The notes under the pieces are model-generated. The model was given only the letters and a program-made list of their open reading frames with translations. It made no database searches and was not told where the DNA came from. Shown here one piece after another: positions 12,001 to 24,000 of a stretch of 64,000 nucleotides of DNA (positions are counted from its first letter, which is position 1; the number at the start of each line of letters is the position of its first letter). The stretch comes from Nocardia wallacei. GTDB taxonomy: Bacteria; Actinomycetota; Actinomycetes; Mycobacteriales; Mycobacteriaceae. The stretch lies in NCBI RefSeq assembly GCF_029869545.1, contig NZ_JARWQD010000290.1:59682-123681 (forward strand), given 5' to 3'. The position numbers and the translations under genes were made by a program.

Positions 12001-15000
12001 CACGGAAATGTTTACGCCGCATGCCGATCGCACCACCCGCGAACGCCTGCCGAACGCTCACGACGGGACGCCGAAGAACTATGTGCTCACCGAGCGCGAA
12101 ACCGAGGTGCTCGCGCTGTCGTCGACCGGCCTGTCGGCGGCGGAGATCGCGACGCGCCTCGGCACGACCGAAAACGCCGTGCGGCAGAGTCAGCAGCGCC
12201 TCCGGCGCAAGCTCCGCATCCGTGCCGATGCCGCGGCCGCAACCGAACCGACCATCGCGGAAAAGGCCCTCGTACCGCGGTCGGGCCCGCGGGAACCCGT
12301 TACGGCTCCCGCGTTCGACGCGTGGCTTCAGGAGCTTCGGGGCCTGGGGGTCGACACCGACCGGATGATGGCGGACCTGAACCAGATCTGGGACTATCTC
12401 CGGCACGACCCGGCGTGGTCGTACCAGCGCGACCGCCACTACGACGCGGTAATCGTGCTGGGAAGCCCGGATATCGGTACGGCTGCCGTCGCCGCCAACT
12501 TCCTCGGCGAGAACGACCTCGGGACTTGCCCGGTGGTCTTCTCCGGTTTCGCGAGGGAAGGGAACAAGATCGGGGACACCTGGTTCGAGGCGGTGGCGAA
12601 CGAACTGGGAATAAACTCCGAGGCAAAGAGTTTCAGGGCCGCCGCGGAGCAGCTCGGGTTGAACTCGGAAAGAGTTCTCGAAGAACCGCATGCCCCGAAT
12701 ACGCGAGGCAATGCGACGAAGTCCGCGCGACTCCTGTGGGAGCACGGACATCACACGCAGTCCATTCTCGTCATCTGCACGCCGATGCACGCGCGGCGTG
12801 CCCACGGCACCTTCATGAAACAGATCCCGGATCTCGTCGAGCAGCTACGCGCCGCGGGCGAACTGTCCGATTTTCTGCACGAGGTCCCGGCTACACCGCA
12901 CATCAGCATTCACACGGCGAGCCTGTCGCTGTCCGACTACGTCCGCTACGGACCGATGCCCCACGCCCCACGGGCCCTCGTATCGGCCATCGCCACCGAG
13001 ATTCGTGGCCTCATCGAGACGCCTGCCCTCGGACACATTGTCCCGCAAGAGATCCCGGACAATATACGCGCCGCATATCTGAACGTCGCCGGTCTGCTCG
13101 AACTCACACGCATCGGTGCGACCCGCCAGGACTTCGAGATGCTCTCCCATCTCACCCGAGGTAATTCCTATAAGGACATCGCACAGGAACACGGGACGAC
13201 ACCGTGGACGGTGAAGGCACGGGCCGCGTCGATCTACACGAAATTCGGCATCCGCGGCCGCAACGAACTGGATGCGGCAATCCGCGCCCGCCATGCGGTC
13301 GGTAACGCGGCGGACGCCAAGGCCGCCGCGGACCCGGTCGCCATCGAGTTCGATGATCCCGACTCGCAGCAATTCCGCCGACTGCTCGACGAGCGGATCG
13401 CCGAGGGCGATCGGGCCCGAGCGGTCGATCTGCTTCGTGAACGGTTCGGCAACAAGCTCTTTCACCTGGCGGCTCGTGCCGTGGACGGACAGAGTGCGCA
13501 GACGATCGCCGACGAGGTGTGCGAGACCGCCATCGCCCGCCTCGGACAGATCGGCACGCGCGGTATCGAGGAGTGGGTCCTCGGCATCGTCGGCCGAAAC
13601 GTAGTGGCCGAGCACCACATTCACGCCGAATTCTGGCGCCGGATCCAGGATTTCCTGGCGCGTGACACGGACTACCGGGGTCGGATCGTGGACGCACCCA
13701 CCTTCGTGGTGCGGCGCCACCTGAACGACCTTGCGGACGCCCATCGCAATCGACTGCGGGGGTTCCGGCCGACCCGTGCGCAGCAAGCCCGCCCTGCCCC
13801 GGTTCCCGCCACCGCATCCGACGAACTCCGGGAAGCCACCCGCGAACTGGCCCGCAGGATTGCCGCCGATCCCGACACTCGCGAAGGTCGGGAAGCCGCG
13901 GCCGCCCGCCGACTGGCGGAACTGCTGGCTCCCGCATCGGAAACACGCACACGGCCGAGGACGGTATCGCTGGGTCCCAGCGGACTGACCGAACTCGAGA
14001 CCGCGATCGTCGATCTGCTCGCACAGGGCCTGTCCGACAGGAAGATCGCGCAGGCAACCGGCGTCTCCGAGGGCGTCGTGCGCTACCGCGTCGAACGGAT
14101 CCACGTCAAACTCGGCACCAACGGCCATCGATCGGACATCGTCGCCATAGCCGAACAACGACAACTATTCGGCCAGCACCGCATGTTCGTCCAGTTCCGG
14201 CAGCGGATCTGGGAAATCTTCACTGCCGCAGCGGATGTCGACGCCGAGGGACCGGCGAGCCGGGCGCTGGCCGAAGCCGGCCGACGGCAACTACAGGAGT
14301 GCATCCACACGGCCCTCCCCCCGGATCAGCGGAGAAGGATCGATCAGCTGTGGGCGCTGCAGCACGACGCACCGACGCAGCCTCCGGCACCCGCCGATGT
14401 CGAAACCGAGGACCCGGTGCTGTGGCACGCCGTCCGAAGGCTCGCCGCAGCGATCACCGCCGCTTCCGCGGGGGGCATTGCCGCCAAGCTGGATGTCACG
14501 AGCGACATGATTGCGGACGGGCGGCCCACGGATCACGGAGGCCCCGTCGCGATCGACCTCGGCGACGAGTCGAACGACGGAACATCCACCGGACTGCGCC
14601 GCGGGACACCTCCGGCCGCGGATCAACGCAGCGCCCACGAGGCCGATCTCCTCCGCTATCTGCAACAGCGGTTGAAAGTGCCCGGTTCGCCGCGGAACTC
14701 GGTCGGTGAACGCTTGGGGCAGCTGGCAGAGGAGATCAACGGCGAGGTCTTCCGGATCGCCGACAGCCGCGGATGGCCCGATACCGAGGGCGAGGACGTC
14801 GGTCGGTGGCTGCGCACCGTCGCAGACGATGCGTTCCGGCAGCGGTTCTTTCACGAAATCAGGGGTGGCGTTCTCGATGTGCTTCGTGACGCCGACGGGC
14901 CCGGAGCCGACCTCGATTGCGCCATGGCCGCGGAGCTGTCGATATCGGCGTTCGAAGCCGGGTGGACGCAATTGCCGCGCGCACACCGCATTTGGCTGCA

Positions 15001-18000
15001 GAACCGGTTCTGGCTCGGAATCGATCCGCAGCGGACGGATCCGCGCACCGGGGCGCCGACCTTGCCGGTGAGTTCGGATGAATCCGCGACCGAGCAGCTG
15101 CTGCAGACGCTCACGGAAACGGCCAGATCGTCACGGACCCAACCGAAGACGCAGGACGAGATCGATCGCAGTCGCGTCACCGCCTTCGACTACGTGCTGG
15201 TTCGAGATCTGCTCGATGGTGACGATGACCGCCGGTATTACGAGCTGCGCTTCCGCCGCGGCTGGACGCTGCCACGGATCGCTGATGCGCTGGGCCGCAC
15301 CGAGAAGCAGGTCCGAGGAATGGAGACCGCCCTCGGCCGCAACATGCACGGCGAGGGCCTCGTCGCGCGACCCGCCGCCGAGATCAAGGCAGCGGCGTTG
15401 CGGGCCAAGCACTTCGGGCCCGTGAAGGGCGTCGACTTGCTGCGGAAGGCCGATACGCTCGCCGAGGAAGAGTCGGTGTTCTTCCGCCTGCATTTCGTCG
15501 AGGGGAAGACGTTCAAGGCCATCGCCGCCGACTTGGGCAGCTCCCCGGGTCATGTCGAATGGCTCGATCAGCAGGTCACTCGCAAGCTGCAACCGGCCAG
15601 CGACCCGGCCCTGGAAACATATGGGACGCGAGCGGCCGCATTGCGGCAACAGCAGTTCGGCGATGCCGAGAAGCCCGCACCGCATGCCGAGCCCGAGCGG
15701 AACAGGGCGGACATCCCGGAGCGGTGGCGCCGGGAACGCGAGTGGGACCAGGAGCGGATCGCCGCTGTCCGTGCGGGCGACCGCGACGCCTTCGGTGAGC
15801 TGTATCAGCGGTACTACCCGCTGGGGATCGCTACCGCACTCGAGATCCTCGGTGACCGATCCACCGCCGAGGACGTGGTGGCCGACGTTTTCGCCACGTT
15901 GCTCGTCGTCATCCGGCGAGGTGGCGTGCAGGGCAGCTTCGCCGCGTACCTGCGAACAGCCGTGCGCCACAGGGCGTACAGGGCCAGCGCTCGTGCCGAC
16001 CGGCAAGTTCCCACAGACGATATGGCAAATCTCGACAGGATCCAGCTCGGCGGCGATCCGGCGCCGGAGATCTCGGAGGACACCCCGATAGGGCTGGCAT
16101 TCGAGTCGCTGCCGGAGCACTTGCGCACCGTGCTCTGGCTCAGCGCCGTCGAGGGGTATTCCGCGGAGGAGGTAGCCGCGCAGCTGGGATCCACCCCCCA
16201 CGATGTGAAGCGCCTGATCGCCCGTGCGCGTACGGAACTCGGTGGGAAATTCGCCGCGCAGATGCCACAGCACGGTCCACTGGTCGCAGCGCTGGCGGCA
16301 CTCGCCGCCGGGAACGAGGGACTCGCGGCGGCACTCGCAGCGGGCGGCGCGACCCTCGCGTCGGTCGACGACGACCTGGCCGCGGACGTCGCGACGATTC
16401 GCGCGGCGCGGCGCGAACGACCCGAGGCGCTCGGCACCTTCGTGCGGCGTCTGCACCCTGGCCCGTGCGAATACTTCGTCCGGTGGTTCATGGGGCAATC
16501 GCTGGCCGACATAGCGGCCGCCACCGGACGCAAGCACTACCTGGTCCGGAACCGATTGCACAACGCGATACGCAATGTGTCGATGTCGTTGTCCCCGCCC
16601 GATTCGATGACGAACGGCCTCTCCACGCGACGCCCGAGCGGACAAACCGATGAGGCGATATTGCTGGCCGAAGCGGTCTGGGCTCATGATCGAGATCTGC
16701 TGGAATCGGCCCCGAAGCCGACCACCGAGCACGAACGCATATGTTTCGAGTCGTACTTCGAGCAGGGCCGGACCGTGCCCGAGATCGCGGCGGCGCTGGG
16801 CTGGCAGCCGAAACGGGTTCGCCGCATGCTGCAACGCATCGCGCGACGAATGACCGCCACACTGCCATCGGAGGTGGTGGAGCGGTATCTGAGCGGTGGC
16901 GCGCTGCGGCGGGCAACCCAGGCGGATGTCGCCCAGGAGACCGGGGTGAGCATTGCGACCGTGAAGCGCGTTCTCGCCGGTCATCGAGATGCCGGGCCCG
17001 AGACGATCGAGCAGGTACAGGCATCCGCTCGTCGCCTCGGTGTCCGGCGCGGGCGCCCCGGAATCGTCGCCCACGGCGACGAGCAGACCTCGAATTCGCC
17101 GGTCCCCGTGGTGCGCACAGATCACGAGCGGGTGCCGTACCAGCAACGCGGTAAGGCGTTGCAACTCGTCCGCGCGACGCCGAAGGACCAATTGCAGCGC
17201 CTGATTCCATTCCTCTCCGAGGGTGATCAGAACGTGGCGACGCTGCTGCTCCTGGAGGGATTGTCCATCCCCCGAACCGCGGAGCGACTGGGGCGCCCCT
17301 CCAACTCGGTGCAGCAACGCCAGCACGACATCGCCGACCTGCTGGCGGCGATACTGCTGTCGGAAAATTGGGAACTTCTGCTCGTGGAAGCAGTCCACGC
17401 CCACGACCCGCAGACGCTGGCCGCGTGCCTGCCCAGACTCACCCGACTTCAGCAGCACTATGCCGATCAGTATCTGACACAGGGTCTTTCGACAAGTGAC
17501 ATAGCAAGCGCGCGAGGCATCCAGCAGACGACGGTCAACAAACTACTGCGGCGAATCGCCCATATCTTGGCGGCCGAGCTTCCGTCCACGCTGGTGCGGC
17601 GTTACATGAGGGCGGGCGCACTTCGCCGAGTAACGCTGGCGGACATAGCCGCTCGGGCCGGAGTGATCGAGGGGACGGCGCGGCGCGTGCTCGGCGGCGG
17701 CCACGCCGACCCGAAGACGGAGCTGCGGATCCGGACGGAGGCCGAGCGACTCGGATGGTCGAGTAGACGTCCCGGCGTCGTCGTCGATCAGCCCGATGAG
17801 AAATCGCCGGTCCCGGCGGTGCACGACGGCACCGCCGACTATCCCCGCCGCGGCAGGGCATTTCGTGTCATCCAGGCAGCGCCGCCGGAGGCGCTGGCGG
17901 CATGCATCGGACAGCTCCCGCTGGACCTGCAGGCCGGCGGCATCCTCGTGTACTCCGACGAGCTGACCATCGAGGAGAAGGCGCAGGCGCTGGGGCTCTC

Positions 18001-21000
18001 CCCGTCCCGCGTCGCCGCGTTGCGACAGGCCGCCGCACCACGGCTGGCGACGCTGCTGTCCACGGGTGTACTGCTCACCGACGGCTCGGCGCTGTTGCTG
18101 ATCGAGGCGATCGCGGCGCACTACCCGCAGGTGCTGGAGCCGTGCTACTCCCAGCTCTCTAGCACCGAGTGGGAATACGCCGATCTGTATCTGGTGCAAG
18201 GTATCTCGCAAGCCGACGTCGCGGAGGCGATCGGCAAGCGCCGGAGCACCGTCAAGGGTGCGCTGTATCGGATTGCGCATGTGCTGGCCGCGGAACTCCC
18301 ACCCGAAGTGGTGTCGCGGCTGCTGAGCCGCGGACAGCTCGGGCGGGTAACGCTCGCCGACGTCGCCGCTCGGGCGGCAGTGAGCAAGGCGCAGGCCGAT
18401 CGCGTACTCAACGAACGCGGCGGAGTGAATCCCGAGACGACCGACCGGGTGCGAGCGGCCGCCGCCGAACTCGGATGGACGCAGCAGCGACGCGGCATCG
18501 TGGTTGTGACCGAGTCGGGTGTGGAGCCGATCGAACCGTCGGACGTGAACCCGACGCCGCAACCCACCACCTCTGACGCGCAGTCGTCGGGCCCCCGCCC
18601 CGATCCCGTCGCCATCGACCTCGACGACGAATTCGCACCGCCACCGGTCGCCGAGGTGCTGTCTCGGCACGTCGATGGCGCGGGCGTCGAGCGGATACTG
18701 GTGGTCAGGGGGGCCGACGACAAGGGTCGGCCGGTCTTGTGGCGGCTGCCCTCGCCGCGCGAGGCGGCCGAATTGACCGTGCAGGCCGCGGAACCGTCGA
18801 CGATCACGCGAGCCGGGATCGCGGTGGTCGAGGTGCCCGAGCGGTTCGGTACCGGGGTCGTAGGCCGGACCGAACTCCACGACGTCCAGTGGCTGACCCT
18901 GGAGGAGTTGGGCCTCAGACAGACCAATCGCGGTGTGCCCAGGGGATTTACAGCCTCGGTATCCGCCGCGCTGGAGGCGGTCGGCCGAGTGCCCGCACCG
19001 GCGGACGCAACAGAGGAACTCGCCCGGCTCGGCTCCCGTCTGTCCTTGAGCACGGACACCGTCGCACGTCTGGTCCATGAACTGGCCGAACGACCGGCCG
19101 ATACGCAGGAAGCGATCCTCGGCTACTTTCGTGACCTCACCGACGAGTTCGAGCTGTCGAAGGTGACGATCGAGGCCTACGACGCCAGCAGAGACAAGGA
19201 CCGACTCGACAGTAAGCTGTACCAGCAGCAGCTCCGGATCCGTATCGCCGCCCACGCCGATATCGAGGACGCGATCCTGACTCCCCTGGCACCCGAGATG
19301 CTGTACGAAATGGTGCGTAACCCGAACTGGAGCGCCGCCGGTATCAGCAAGGGGATCGAGCTCTTGGCGAAACCCTCGATTGCAACCGCGTTGCGTAAGA
19401 TTCAACAGGACAATGCGGATTTCGTGCCCTACATCATCGCGGGCTTTCCTCTTCGGATTGCAGACCCGGACAGCCTCGAGCGAGAGTTGCATCGGATTGC
19501 CGAGCTGCCGCCGGGAAACGTGGATCCGCGTTTTCTCGACACCCTCGACCGCTGTTTCAGCGACGGAGTGAACGGAAAGGACGTCGCGTGGGTGTTCCTG
19601 GCTTCCCGCGAGGACGTTTCACCCGACGCCATCCGGCAGGAATTCGCGAACAGACTCCTGCGGTCCGGTCAGATCTCGCATATCCCGGACGATGCACTTG
19701 CCCGGGTGACATTCACGCCACAGCAGCTACAAGCGGTGGAGGACACCTATGTCGACGGCCCGCCCGGTGCCGACTTCGGCTGCTATATCGCGACGGTGGG
19801 CAAGCTGCCCTCCGCCAAGCGGCCGCCGACGGTTCGTGCCTCGCTGGAGATCATGCGGGATGTCACGCCCGGATTTGCCAAATGCGTCCGTGCGCTGATA
19901 TCGGACAGTGCTCCCGAAACCGAACGGATCATCCTCGGTTTACGACGCACCGGCGACGCGGTAATTCCTGAACTGATAGACATCGCACGCGCTTTCGTGA
20001 CCGAGGTCAGAAGCGCGAGAATCTCCGCCGAGAGTCTGGCGAAGGTACAGTCGTCGGAGTTCCTCGGACAGCTGCTGATCACCGTTACCCGGTATGACTC
20101 GTCCGAATGGGGATCCCAGAGCCTCGCGTCCCTGCGCGAGTTGCTCAACTACCACGATCGGGCATCGGCGGAGGGCAGGATCGCACCGGCCCCCGCGGAA
20201 TATCGGCCCAGCGGTGTCGTCGAGATCGCCAAGCTACGATCGCGCGACAGTGGGTCCGGATCACAATGGACGGAAGACCTGCTGACCCGATTCGAGAGGC
20301 TGGCGAAGAATCTGCAGGACGCGCGCTCCGCCCTGACCGGCGTCCCGCGGCCGTTCACCCATCTACTCGACAAGCTCGGGCGCGGCATCATCGACCATAT
20401 CGAGGAATTGGACCGCTACCTCGTTTCGGACACGCTGGCCGACGGTACACCCATGAACGACAAAGCACGTCGGAACATGGAACGGCGGGTGCGTGAGCTG
20501 AAGGAACTCGTCGCCCCGGACGCCACGGGTTCGCAACAGTTCCCCGCGCTGCGATCACTCGAGAACTTCGAGGAGAATTTCCGACGGCTGGTGCAGGTCG
20601 GCAAGTTGCACGACGATCTCCGAACCATATGCTTTGCCTGGGCGATGCAGCAACACCCGGTGTGGGTCGAAAGGTTCGAAAGTCTTCGACCCGACGTACC
20701 CACCTTGGACGACGTGGGCCGCGTCCGGGATTTTGTCGAACATACCACCAATCAGGAAGTATTCTTCCGCTACTTCTCGGACCGCAAGGGCGCGAACAGG
20801 TTCCGGCGGATGACCAGCGTCATGGCTTTGGAGGAAGCGATACTGCGCGCCCAGGGGGTCGGAGTATCGAGCGATACCACCCCGCTTCAGTTCGTTCCCA
20901 CCAGGGGACCGCTGCTCGAACTTTCCGGGAATATCGCCAGCGCCTGCTGGGCAGGAAAATACTCGTCTGTAGCCGAGGCGATGCCCAATATGACGGCCGT

Positions 21001-24000
21001 CATCATGGTCCGGAATCCCGACGACCCGATGCGTACCGCATTCGCCGGGGCGAGTCTTCTCCTGGAGACCACCAGCGCGGCCGGTGAACCCATCCTGCTG
21101 GTACGCGGTCTCAATCCCATCGAGAACTACATCAACCACGTCTCCGTCGCTGATTTCTACCGAGAATTCATGGGCTGGGCACAGGAGATCGCCACCGCCC
21201 GCGGATGTCGGCTCGCCGTGGTCATCGATAACAGAGGTGGCGCGTCGACGAACCGTCCCGTGCTGTTCGATCACCTCGCCAAAGAGCGCAATAAGCTGGC
21301 TCCGATCCGGATCGACTCGGCGAACACGACCTTCAACGGCCACGACGTCGCCGACACCACCTATCTCGTCGAGCCGGGAACCGGCAATCCCGTCGCGATC
21401 GACCTCGACGGCACCGACGAACCGCAAGCCCCGGGCGAATGGGGCAACCCACCGCGGGTGCATGACGATCAATCGGCGCAACATCCGGAGTCCCCGTGGG
21501 GCACGTTCCCGGATGAGGCTGCCGCGGCCGCGATACATGACCTACCCGCATCCGCCGGGTACCTGGATCCGGATCTGACCCTCGACTTCCATCCGTTCTA
21601 CGCATCCGACGGCCTGCGGACCGAGGAGGACGTGGATGCCGTCGCAACTGCCGTCGGCGAGATGATGCGCGGGCGAGGCTGGCGCGACACCGGCCAGATC
21701 GACGCGGCGGTCGAGCTCGTGCGCGCCGCAGGGCGCAACGCGGTCGCATACATGACCGCCTACACCGACGCCCTCCGGCGAGCCGACGTCTCCCAGACGG
21801 ACGGGCATATTGCCTTGGACGGTATGCGGGCACGGCTCACACTGCGGATGACACATCAGGCCGGGATCCGGTCACTGCAGGTGGCGCTCGCGGTCGATCA
21901 GTACCGGCCCGAGCGCAACCCCACTCTCGAGACGTTCGTCTGGCACGCACCCTTGTTCAGCCACGACCATATCGGTGCCGACGTCCGGGCACCGCTCGAC
22001 ACCGCCACCCGGTCGGGCGTCGAACAGTGGGGCGAGGTCTGGGCACGATTCGATGAGCCGGGATCACTCGAGCCGGACGGCACGAGCGCCGAACCTCCGC
22101 CGACGAGCGAACTCGAGGTCAAGGCACGCATCGCGCGCAAGCTGTACGACGATCACCACATTCGCCTGCTGGGCTGGGATATTCCGGTCGTACCGCTGGC
22201 GGCGGTCGAATCGGTCGACCGGACACTTCGAGCGTTGATCGCCGAATACGGCGGACGTTTCGCGTTGCGGGCCATCGGCTTCCGCGACGTGCCCCAGGAC
22301 TTCGGCCGAACAGATTCGTTCGGCAGCACCACCGCCGACTCCCGAGACCATTACGCGACCATCACGATCAGCACCAGGATCTTCACCGATCCGGACCAGC
22401 GGCGGCGATGGGCGGAACACGTCGAAAACCATTTCTTCGCCGAGTCGAACCTGGACATCGTCTCCCAGACCACACACCACGAGTTCCTGCACGCGGTGGC
22501 GGGCAACAGCAACTGGATTCTGCACGACCAGGCTCCAGCGGTCCTGCGTGCGGCCTATCGGCTGTACCGCGCCCACGGCCTCCTCCCGGAGGACCTGAGT
22601 TTCCCCGCTTGGCTGGCTCAGCTTCCCGGCTACGCGTTCTATGACGGAAGGCCCGAAACCGAGACCATCGATCCGATCGAGGGCCTGGTGGAAGGAGCCA
22701 CCGCGGGTGCGCTCGAATCATCGCTGCCACTGACCCATCCGGCTCGGATTCTGCACTGGCTCATGGTGACCCGCGACGAGTCGTCACCGGCGGAGATCCT
22801 GGCGCGGTGGGTGCGGTGGCAGGCCGCCGCCGATCCGGAGGACCGGCAGATTCGGCTGCTGGTCCGAGAGTTCCAGTCGCTGTCCGGCCGGGCCGACATC
22901 ACGATGCCTGCGCAACCGGTTCGGGCGGGGACCGCCGCTGACACGCTGGCCGCCGCGACCGGAGGCCGGGCCCACACCTACGCCGATATCGGCGAGGTCG
23001 ACAAGCTGCTGCGTACCGGGTCACCTGGTCGGCACGGCGACGGCACGACGGCGCTCGTCGTCCAGCCACGCGGCGACGGGGTGACCGAGCGCACCTGTTT
23101 GCTGGTCCGCCGCGACGCTCCGGACGGACGGATTCGCATCGAGCAACGCGACCCCGCATCGGGCCTGCTCCTGGCCAATCACGTACCGCCACAGCGGTCA
23201 CCGGGCGCCGCCGTGCGCGCCATTCTCTTCGACAGCACCGGAACGCCAATCGCCCCCGGCCCGACTTCCGGCGCGGTGGCGAAGGTTCGCGCGCGGTCCG
23301 AGCGGCGCATCGACGAATGCCTCGATCGGACCGCCGAGATCATCACGCTCGAAGCCCGCGACCACGACGACGGGCGCCGCAATGACTGGCGAAAGCTCAA
23401 GGAGGACATCAAGGCTCGGCTCATCGATGTCACCGGAGAAGCGGACCCGGTACAGAAGATCATCGATGACGTCAAGAGCGGCGACAACCACACCACCGTG
23501 GTCCTCGTCGACGACGGCACCACCATGCACGCCCTCACCGTCACCGCGGTCGGCGACACCGTCATCTTCTTCGACACGAACATCGACAACGGTCCCCACG
23601 TCCCCCGCGTCCAGGCCGTCGACGAATTCCGAAGCCGATTCACCGATTTCACGCGCATCTTCAAGGCCGAATTCACCGAGGATCCCGCCACCGGAAAGCT
23701 CGAGGACCGGCACAGGGACACACCCGAAGATGCCGACGCACCGACCCCGCGCGACGGCGAAATCACCGGCCTTCCCAAACCCGCCTTCCTGGAATGGATT
23801 CGCAACAAGGCCCGGCCCAAGAACAAGGAGCTGGCCACTCTGTACACCGGCGCAACCCTGTCCACGATCGGCAGCGTCGGACTGGCGAGTTATATCCCGT
23901 TGCTGGTCAACCAGATGAGCGACTCCTCCCAATTGACCGGCCTCACGTCGTCCGCGACCCAGGCGGCCGCGGTCCTCGCACAGCTCCAGGCGGGACAGAT

